Shown piece by piece: positions 1 to 5,057 of a stretch of DNA of 5,057 nucleotides (positions are counted from its first letter, which is position 1; every line of letters starts with the position of its first letter). Below the pieces are notes generated by a model. That model worked only from the letters and a program-made list of their open reading frames with translations. It had not been told where the DNA came from and did not search any database. The DNA is from CAYOVG01 sp964407285. GTDB taxonomy: Bacteria > Desulfobacterota > Syntrophobacteria > Syntrophobacterales > Syntrophobacteraceae. The stretch spans positions 1 to 5,057 of the forward strand of contig CAYOVG010000434.1 of NCBI GenBank assembly GCA_964407285.1. The letters are read 5' to 3'. The translations under genes were made by a program, and so were the position numbers.

Positions 1-763
1 TTCCCCCCACCGTGCCCCGGGCACGCGCATCGAATGCGCGGCAATGGCCGTCCGGGGATGCGATGCCCCCCACCTGGTGCAGGTACCCCTCCTTCTGAGG
101 CGTCTGCACAGCGATGCCGCCCGCCAGCGCCATGTCGCACTGGTAGCTCAGGAGGCTCAGGTACGCCACCTGCACGGCCACCAGGGACGTCGAACACGCG
201 GTCGTGACGCTCATGCTCGGCCCCTTGAGGTCCAGCTTGTAGGACACCCGCGTCGGGATGAAATCCTTGTCGTTTCCGATGAACACCTGGTACAGGTTCT
301 CGGCGTCGAATGCGTCCGGGTTGCTCAGCAGATTCCTGATGAGATAAGTATTCATGCCGGCCCCGGCATACACGCCCACCCGTCCCTCGTAGGCCCCGGC
401 CGCCCCGTAGCCTGCATTTTCCAGCGCTTCCCATGCGCATTCAAGGAAGATGCGGTGCTGAGGGTCCATGATCTGCGCTTCCTTCGGAGCGAAGCCGAAA
501 AATGGGGCGTCGAACATCTCTATGCCATCCAGCACCGCCCTGGCCTTCACGTAACGGGGATGCCTCAGGAGCGTCGGGTCCACTCCGGCGTTCGCGAGTT
601 CCTCTTCCGTGAAAAACGTGATGGATTCGACGCCGGCTCTCAGGTTCCGCCAGAATTCATCGACATTCCCGGCGCCCGGGAACCGGCCCGCCATTCCGAT
701 GACGGCTACTCGCCCCATGCCCGTGGTTTCCAGGGCATCCTGGGTTTCAGTGCTGTTGTGCAT
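1..763 (-). CDS. Type I polyketide synthase, N-terminal ketosynthase part (3' end outside window)
   Basis: Start of a modular PKS. The ketosynthase (KS) takes the chain from the upstream carrier protein onto its active-site cysteine and condenses it with an extender unit by decarboxylation. The frame is open from an ATG at 763 to the window edge, giving 254 residues of a domain that usually has about 420. Visible KS motifs are VAVIGMAGRFPGA (residues 19-31), MDPQHRIFLECAWEALE (99-115), the nucleophile motif TACSTSL with Cys190 (188-194), and SPDGHCRAFDARARGTVGG (236-254). The two catalytic histidines of the family (HGTGT and NIGH motifs) lie beyond the window, so activity cannot be confirmed. 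TACSTS rather than TACSSS is, from general knowledge, common in KS domains that follow NRPS modules, which fits the gene upstream. About 18 residues precede the KS core, a short acidic segment that could dock with the preceding protein. The ATG is supported by a GAGGA sequence 7 nt upstream. Domains after the KS are unknown. Confidence 0.95.
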   Translation of the reverse strand, partial: MHNSTETQDALETTGMGRVAVIGMAGRFPGAGNVDEFWRNLRAGVESITFFTEEELANAGVDPTLLRHPRYVKARAVLDGIEMFDAPFFGFAPKEAQIMDPQHRIFLECAWEALENAGYGAAGAYEGRVGVYAGAGMNTYLIRNLLSNPDAFDAENLYQVFIGNDKDFIPTRVSYKLDLKGPSMSVTTACSTSLVAVQVAYLSLLSYQCDMALAGGIAVQTPQKEGYLHQVGGIASPDGHCRAFDARARGTVGG

Positions 764-769
764 CACTTG

Positions 770-774
770 TCCTC
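770..774 (-). promoter_or_regulatory. Ribosome binding site of the downstream PKS gene
   Basis: On the minus strand the sequence GAGGA (plus-strand tcctc) ends 6 to 7 nt before the ATG at 763, a normal Shine-Dalgarno position. It favours that ATG as the start. A GTG directly before the ATG is in frame but lies closer to the GAGGA than is usual. Confidence 0.65.
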
Positions 775-796
775 ATGAAGAACTTTGAAAAGACAG

Positions 797-988
797 ACCA
801 CGAAAAACACGAAAAAACACGAAAAGGCCCGAAGCCACTACAAAGATGGTTACGTTTTTCAGCGAATCCGGGTGTTTCAGTGTGAGCGCGGGCAACGCCC
901 GCGCTCACACTGAAACATCGCGCGTCAGGCCCGGCAACCGAAAGAAACGGTTCACTCCCCTTTCGTGTCCTTTCGTGTTTTTCGTGGT
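797..988. repeat. Nested inverted-repeat element between NRPS and PKS genes (outer arms)
   Basis: About 190 nt bounded by two inverted arms. The outermost 18 nt, ACCACGAAAAACACGAAA at 797-814, is perfectly complementary to TTTCGTGTTTTTCGTGGT at 971-988. Similarity continues inward to about 827 and 958 with a two-base mismatch block and a one-base length difference. Within each arm the core CACG/CGTG recurs three times at 9-10 nt spacing (799, 808, 818 on the left; 964, 974, 983 on the right). The arms enclose a 21-bp hairpin whose centre (895) nearly coincides with the centre of the outer arms (892-893). The sequence between outer and inner arms matches only weakly. The A-rich arms contrast with the GC-rich genes on both sides. 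I recall similar TTTCGTGTTTTTCGTGG strings as dispersed intergenic repeats in several GC-rich bacteria, but cannot check this. It carries no transposase, so it may be a non-autonomous or REP-like repeat. Its origin is inference; the symmetry is visible. Confidence 0.8.
873..917. repeat. Perfect 21-bp palindromic hairpin with 3-nt loop
   Basis: Positions 873-893 and 897-917 are exact reverse complements, separated by three bases (894-896). The stem is GC-rich next to the loop (GCGCGGGC/GCCCGCGC) and ends in TGTTTCAG/CTGAAACA. As RNA on either strand it would fold into a very stable stem-loop. Reading in the direction of the genes (minus strand), no U-tract follows it; the next bases are cccggattcg, so it is not a typical intrinsic terminator. 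It lies 118 nt after the NRPS stop codon and 109 nt before the PKS start. It could protect or process the transcript between the two genes, or be the core of the surrounding repeat. The function is not known. Confidence 0.9.
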
Positions 989-1034
989 AGAAAAACAACT
1001 CCGTTCGTGGTTTGAACCCGGCGCTGCCGGTGCA

Positions 1035-4000
1035 TCATTTCCGGATACGTTTCATGAACTGCTTCTGCCTGTCCATCGCCGCCTTCTGTTTCGCGGCGCG
1101 GTCCTGGATCTGAATGCCCCCGGAGACATCGCGCTCCTCTCCGCCACCCCGCTTCCGGGCGATGCATCCGGCCAGGGCCGCCACCGTGGGGTACCGGAAC
1201 AGGTCGAGCACGGTCACATCGGCGTCCAGCGTTTCCCGAAGCTTTCCGTGGACCTGTATGACCAGGAACGAATGGCCGCCGAGGTCGAAGAAGTTGTCGT
1301 GGACACCCACCCGCTCCAGCCGGAGCACATCCTGCCAGATGGCTGCGATTGCCTGCTCCACCTCGTTTTGAGGGGCAACGTAGGTCGCATCGCCCGCTGC
1401 GCCGCCCGCGCCGGTCCCGACGGCATCCGGTCCGGGCAGAGCGCGGCGGTTGATCTTGCCGTTGGGCGTGAGGGGGAACGCCTCCATGGAGAAGAAAGCG
1501 GAAGGCGTCATGTAGTCCGGGAGTTTCTCCTTGAGGAACGCCCGCAGGTCGCCCGCCGCGGGCGCGTTCCCCCCCTTTCGTGGGATGAAGCAGGCGAGCA
1601 GCCGCTGGTCTCCGGGGCGGTCCTCCCGAACGATCGCCACGCACTGATCCACGTCCGGATGGCCGCTCAGCACGGTTTCGATCTCCCCCAACTCGATCCG
1701 GAAGCCCCTCACCTTGACCTGGTGGTCCATGCGGCCGAGGAATTCGATGCTTCCGTCCGGCAGGTAACGCACCAGGTCCCCCGTCTTGTACATGCGGGCT
1801 CCGGGGTGCGAGCTGAAGGGATCGGGGACGAACCTGTCCGCCGTGAGGTCGGGGCGGTTGAGGTAGCCGCGGGCGAGGCCGTCGCCCCCGATGTGGAGTT
1901 CTCCGGAAACGCCGATGGGAACCGGCCTCAGGTTGCGATCGAGCACATAGATCTGCGTGTTGCCGAGGGGCCTGCCTATGGGTTCGGGCATGTCCTGCTT
2001 CCCTTCACCCGCGCGCCCCCCCGTTCGGGCGGCTTCCGTCACCCTGCCCACCGCCGACCAGATGGTGGTTTCCGTGGGACCGTACACATTCCAGACGGAT
2101 TCCCCCCGCTCCAGGAGCTGCAGGGCGAGGTCCCGAGGGAAGGCTTCGCCGCCGCAAAGAATTTTGAGCGGATGCTTGCCTTCCCAGCCCGCCGCAAGCA
2201 GCAGACGCCAGCCTGCGGGGGTCGCCTGCATCACGGTGGCGCCGCATTCGCGCAGAGTTTCGAGGAGCCGGGAGCCGTCCGCCGCCACGTCCCGCGACGC
2301 CATCACCACCCGGCCTCCCATGATGAGCGGCAGGTAGATCTCCAGGGCGGCGATGTCGAACGATATGGTCGTAACGGCCAGGAGTACGTCCCGCTCCGTC
2401 AGGCCGGGCTCGGCGGCCATGGAAATCAGGAAGTTGGTCAGGGGACGGTGGGGTATCTGGACCCCCTTGGGGCGGCCCGTGGAACCCGATGTATAGATCA
2501 CGTACGCAAGATTTTCCGGCCCCGCGCCGCTTCCAACTCCCGGTCCCGTTTCCGGATTGGAATCGTCCCACCGGGAGACATCCTCCCAGTCCCGGTCGAG
2601 ACAGACCATGCGCCCGCCGATGGGGGGCAGGTCCGCGAGCAATTCCTCCTGGGTCAGCAGCACCGCGACTTGCGCGTCTTCCAGCATCAGCGCCAGGCGG
2701 TCCGGAGGAAAGGCCGGATCGAGCGGCACGTAGGCCCCGCCCGCCTTGAGGACCCCCAGCAGGGCCACTACCAGTTCGAGGGAGCGTTCGACGCAGACCC
2801 CCACGAGCACGTCCGGGCCTACGCCCATCGAACGCAGGTGGCGGGCCAGTTGATTGGCTCCGGCGTTAAGTTCCCCGTAGGTAAGTTCCCGGTCCCCATG
2901 GACCAGCGCGACACGTTCGGGCGCGCGCGCCGCCCGGGCTTCGAACAGTCGGTGCATGCACGTGTCGCTGGGGTAGTCCATTCGGGTGTCGTTCCAGGAT
3001 TCCAGCATAAGGCGCCGTTCCGCTTCCGTGAGGAGCGGGAGCGCGGAGATGCGGGCATGGGGGTCGGCGGTCGCCCCCTCGAGCAACGTCAGGAAGTGGC
3101 CCGCCATCCGCTTGATGGTGTCCGCATCGAAGAGGGCCGTGTTGTATTCGATTTCGGCTCTCAGGTCTTCGGCGGATTCCTGCACCCAGAGGCTCAGGTC
3201 GAACCTTGCCGTGTCGCTGTCCAGATCCATGGGAGCGATGGTGAGCCCCGGCAGTTCAAGACCGCTCCGAGCCGCGTTCTGCAAAACGAACATCACCTGG
3301 AAGAGTGGAGAATGGCTCAGCCTGCGCTCCGTCTGCAGGGCGTCCACCAGTTGCTCGAAGGGTATGTCCTGGTGCGCGTAGGCATCGAGGGTCATCCGCT
3401 TCACCCGGCCGAGGAGTTCCATGAAAGACGGGTCTCCCGACAGGTCGGCGCGAAACGGCGGCATGTTGACGAAAAAGCCGATCAGCGGTTCCGTTTCCGC
3501 CTGGTTGCGGTTGGCGACCGGGCTGCCGACGACGATGTCCTCCTGGCCGCTGTAGCGGTGGAGCAGCACGTTGAACGCCGCCAGGAGCGTCATGAAGAGC
3601 GTCGCGCCCGCCTGCCTGCCGAGACCGTTGAGTTTCTCCGTCAGTTCCGGGCCGACGTGGAACCGTTCGGTGCGGCCTTCAAAGGTCTGCACGGGCGGAT
3701 GAGGCCGGTCGGTGGGAAGTTCCAGCACGGGCGGCGCGCCCGCCATCTGCCGCTTCCAGTAGTCCAGTTGCCCGGCGAGAGCCTCCCCGGTCAGCCGGCC
3801 GCGCTGCCATACGGCGAAATCCGCGTACTGGATGGGGAGTTCGGGGAGAGGGGAAGGCTCCCCCGCGGAAAACGCCCGGTAGAGAGCGGTCAACTCCTTC
3901 ACGAATATCCCCATGGACCATCCGTCGGAGACGATATGGTGAGTCGTCATGACCAGGATGTGTTCCCGGGGCCCGATGCGGAAAAGAGCCAGCCGTATGA

Positions 4001-4541
4001 GCGGCCCATGGGCCAGGTCGAACGGACGGCGGACTTCACCGGAGATCAGGTCCATTGCGCGGCGGATGGCGTCCTCCGGAGTTTCCGAAGCCGGCGCGGC
4101 GTCCGCAATGCCGCCCGCGCCATGCGTATCCGTAGTCCGATACCTGGTCGAATCCACCACGCGCAAAGCGACGGGAAGATGCGGAGCCGCAGCCTGCACG
4201 GGCTCCCCGTTCTTCACGGGAAAGGTGGCGCGAAGGACTTCGTGGCGCCGGACGATCTCGTTGAAACTCCGCTCCAGGGCGTCCACGTCCAGGGAGCCGG
4301 TGATGCGAAGCGCCGTCGGCATGTTGTAGAAAGAACTACCGGGCTCCAGTTGGTCCAGGAACCACAGCCGCTGCTGTGAGAAGGAAAGCGGCGGGTCCGC
4401 GCTCCTGTCTTCGCGGGGTAAGATTTCACGATTCGAAGGCGCCTCGATGCCCTCTTCCTCCAGCAGGAGCGCCAGCAACTCATCCCTATCGTCGGAAAAG
4501 CCGCGCCCGTCCATCCCATTCGTCAGGTCCCGACTGCTCAT
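1035..4541 (-). CDS. Single-module non-ribosomal peptide synthetase, C-A-PCP, predicted glycine-activating
   Basis: A complete 1168-residue cytosolic NRPS module. The condensation domain (about 50-495) has SFSQQRLWFL (53-62), RRHEVLRATF (98-107), the active site HHIVSDGW (201-208, His202), YADFAVWQ (239-246), GFFVNM (355-360) and HQDIPFEQL (390-398). This is an LCL-like pattern suited to joining an upstream acyl chain to an amino acid. The adenylation domain (about 530-1035) has LKAGGAYVPLD (598-608), the P-loop YTSGSTGRPKG (683-693), NVYGPTETT (818-826), YKTGDL (918-923), GRMDHQVKVRGFRIELGEIE (936-955) and the catalytic Lys1029 in NGKI. Specificity residues 729, 730, 733, 772, 795, 797, 819, 827, 828 and 1029 read DILQLGVIWK, one residue from the glycine code I recall. 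The carrier domain (about 1053-1128) has DLGGHS with phosphopantetheine Ser1091. There is no epimerase, methyltransferase, cyclase or thioesterase domain. A basic tail (1129-1168) precedes the stop. The start lies 7 nt after the upstream PKS stop, so the two genes are probably translated together. Confidence 0.97.
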   Translation of the reverse strand: MSSRDLTNGMDGRGFSDDRDELLALLLEEEGIEAPSNREILPREDRSADPPLSFSQQRLWFLDQLEPGSSFYNMPTALRITGSLDVDALERSFNEIVRRHEVLRATFPVKNGEPVQAAAPHLPVALRVVDSTRYRTTDTHGAGGIADAAPASETPEDAIRRAMDLISGEVRRPFDLAHGPLIRLALFRIGPREHILVMTTHHIVSDGWSMGIFVKELTALYRAFSAGEPSPLPELPIQYADFAVWQRGRLTGEALAGQLDYWKRQMAGAPPVLELPTDRPHPPVQTFEGRTERFHVGPELTEKLNGLGRQAGATLFMTLLAAFNVLLHRYSGQEDIVVGSPVANRNQAETEPLIGFFVNMPPFRADLSGDPSFMELLGRVKRMTLDAYAHQDIPFEQLVDALQTERRLSHSPLFQVMFVLQNAARSGLELPGLTIAPMDLDSDTARFDLSLWVQESAEDLRAEIEYNTALFDADTIKRMAGHFLTLLEGATADPHARISALPLLTEAERRLMLESWNDTRMDYPSDTCMHRLFEARAARAPERVALVHGDRELTYGELNAGANQLARHLRSMGVGPDVLVGVCVERSLELVVALLGVLKAGGAYVPLDPAFPPDRLALMLEDAQVAVLLTQEELLADLPPIGGRMVCLDRDWEDVSRWDDSNPETGPGVGSGAGPENLAYVIYTSGSTGRPKGVQIPHRPLTNFLISMAAEPGLTERDVLLAVTTISFDIAALEIYLPLIMGGRVVMASRDVAADGSRLLETLRECGATVMQATPAGWRLLLAAGWEGKHPLKILCGGEAFPRDLALQLLERGESVWNVYGPTETTIWSAVGRVTEAARTGGRAGEGKQDMPEPIGRPLGNTQIYVLDRNLRPVPIGVSGELHIGGDGLARGYLNRPDLTADRFVPDPFSSHPGARMYKTGDLVRYLPDGSIEFLGRMDHQVKVRGFRIELGEIETVLSGHPDVDQCVAIVREDRPGDQRLLACFIPRKGGNAPAAGDLRAFLKEKLPDYMTPSAFFSMEAFPLTPNGKINRRALPGPDAVGTGAGGAAGDATYVAPQNEVEQAIAAIWQDVLRLERVGVHDNFFDLGGHSFLVIQVHGKLRETLDADVTVLDLFRYPTVAALAGCIARKRGGGEERDVSGGIQIQDRAAKQKAAMDRQKQFMKRIRK

Positions 4542-4548
4542 ATGCGCT

Positions 4549-5057
4549 TTATCCTTTGGTCTTTTTCCTGTCCCGAAGCAGAGCGTCCCTCTCCTCGGGG
4601 GTCATCCGGCTGATCCGGTTGTGGAGCCGGGCTATGGTTTCAAACCGCCCGGGCGAAGGCTCGAACGTGGTGAGCGACACCGCAAGGTCCGCCACGGTGG
4701 GCGCTTCAAACAGGCTGTTTAGAGGGTAATCGACCCGGAACGTCGCCCTCAGGCGGGTGACGACCCGGGTGGCGAGGAGCGAGTGGCCGCCCAGTTCGAA
4801 GAAACTGTCGTGGATGCCGATGGGCGACACCCCGAGCAGTTCCTCCCAGATACCCGCGAGAGCCTGCTCCATTTCCGTCCGCGGAGCGACGAACCTCGCA
4901 GCAATGGCCGGTCGGGCGCGATTGCCGTCGCTCTGCCGCGCCGCGCCGGAGCGGTAGGCCTCTTCCACGGCTTCAATCACCTGCGCCGCCCCGATCTTCG
5001 CCTCCCGCTCCAGGCGAGCGGGGAAGTCGCGAGTGGACACCACCACCTGGGGCAGCC
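4549..5057 (-). CDS. Type I polyketide synthase, C-terminal end: ketoreductase tail, ACP and C-terminal tail (5' end outside window)
   Basis: The last 168 complete residues of a larger PKS. The frame is open to the window edge, and the GTG codons near 5046 are probably internal. The first visible residues, LPQVVVSTRDFPARLE, match the C-terminal end of ketoreductase (KR) domains in hybrid PKS modules, as I remember that family, so the module probably reduces its beta-keto group. After a linker of about 40 residues comes a carrier domain (about residues 55-126 of the visible part) with DSFFELGGHSLLAT. Its phosphopantetheine serine is residue 92, codon 4782-4780. A tail of about 40 residues follows, with a predicted helix around ETIARLHNRISRMTPEERDA and a basic end (RDRKKTKG), which could dock onto the NRPS encoded next. 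The carrier is PCP-like, as often seen where a PKS module hands over to a condensation domain. Any KS, AT, DH or MT domains lie outside the window. The KR call rests on a short stretch and is less certain than the carrier call. Confidence 0.9.
   Translation of the reverse strand, partial: LPQVVVSTRDFPARLEREAKIGAAQVIEAVEEAYRSGAARQSDGNRARPAIAARFVAPRTEMEQALAGIWEELLGVSPIGIHDSFFELGGHSLLATRVVTRLRATFRVDYPLNSLFEAPTVADLAVSLTTFEPSPGRFETIARLHNRISRMTPEERDALLRDRKKTKG
4552..4557 (-). promoter_or_regulatory. Ribosome binding site of the NRPS gene, inside the upstream PKS gene
   Basis: The minus-strand sequence AAAGGA (plus-strand tccttt) overlaps the last codons of the upstream PKS gene and ends 10 nt before the NRPS ATG at 4541. 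Its placement across the stop codon (4551-4549) suggests translational coupling of the two genes and supports this start. Confidence 0.55.

Noticed and set aside
44..778. Plus-strand frame of 244 codons opposite the ketosynthase
   Set aside because: It is antisense to a clear KS domain with all expected motifs in register; the plus-strand translation shows no known motif.
797..827. CRISPR-like or iteron-like short repeats (CACGAAAA three times)
   Set aside because: The units are only 9-10 nt apart with no spacers, and they are mirrored in the opposite arm, so they are part of the inverted-repeat element.
873..917. Rho-independent terminator for the NRPS gene
   Set aside because: The stem is strong, but no T-run follows on the minus strand (cccggattcg comes next) or directly on the plus strand, and the next PKS gene has the same orientation and depends functionally on the NRPS.
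747..998. Minus-strand frame of 83 codons in the intergenic gap
   Set aside because: It is made mostly by translation of the inverted repeat (HEKHERTRKG-like and AGVARAHTET-like strings), overlaps the KS start in another frame, and has no supported ribosome binding site.
846..4379. Open plus-strand frame of about 1177 codons, antisense to the NRPS gene
   Set aside because: It lies almost wholly opposite the unmistakable NRPS gene, its translation has no recognisable domain and is rich in Arg, His, Gly and Pro, and long antisense frames without stops are common opposite GC-rich genes.
4549..5046. Free-standing carrier protein starting at a GTG near 5046
   Set aside because: The frame stays open upstream to the window edge, and the residues before and after the GTG codons form a continuous ketoreductase-end motif, so this is the end of a larger PKS.

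Overview
The window lies inside a type I polyketide synthase / non-ribosomal peptide synthetase (PKS/NRPS) gene cluster. All recognisable genes are on the minus strand, so biological order runs from high to low coordinates. First comes the 3' end of a PKS gene: the last residues of a ketoreductase, an acyl carrier protein and a C-terminal tail (5057 to 4549). Second is a complete one-module NRPS of 1168 residues, C-A-PCP (4541 to 1035). Third is the 5' end of another PKS gene, the start of a ketosynthase (763 to 1). The coding layout is PKS -> NRPS -> PKS, with protein boundaries on both sides of the single NRPS module.

In the assembly-line model, a beta-keto-reduced (and possibly further processed) polyketide on the first ACP is passed to the LCL-type condensation domain and condensed with the amino acid activated by the adenylation domain. 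The ten specificity residues read DILQLGVIWK, close to the glycine code DILQLGLIWK as I remember it. The peptidyl carrier then passes the extended chain to the ketosynthase for a further elongation. No loading, release, tailoring, transport or regulatory gene is in view, so the product cannot be named.

The first two genes are 7 nt apart, with the second ribosome binding site inside the end of the first gene. The second and third genes are separated by 271 nt (764-1034). This gap holds a nested palindromic element: outer inverted arms of an A/T-rich TTTCGTG-type repeat (797-827 and 958-988) around a perfect 21-bp hairpin with a 3-nt loop (873-917). It is the least ordinary part of the window and looks like a dispersed intergenic repeat rather than a gene.

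The DNA is clearly GC-rich with third-position G/C preference. Protein motifs resemble hybrid systems of Myxococcota, Cyanobacteria and other Gram-negative secondary-metabolite producers. The sequence alone does not settle the phylum; a high-GC Gram-negative bacterium (for example Myxococcota, Desulfobacterota, Planctomycetota or Acidobacteriota) is a guess. I found no RNA gene, CRISPR array, transposase or integrase.
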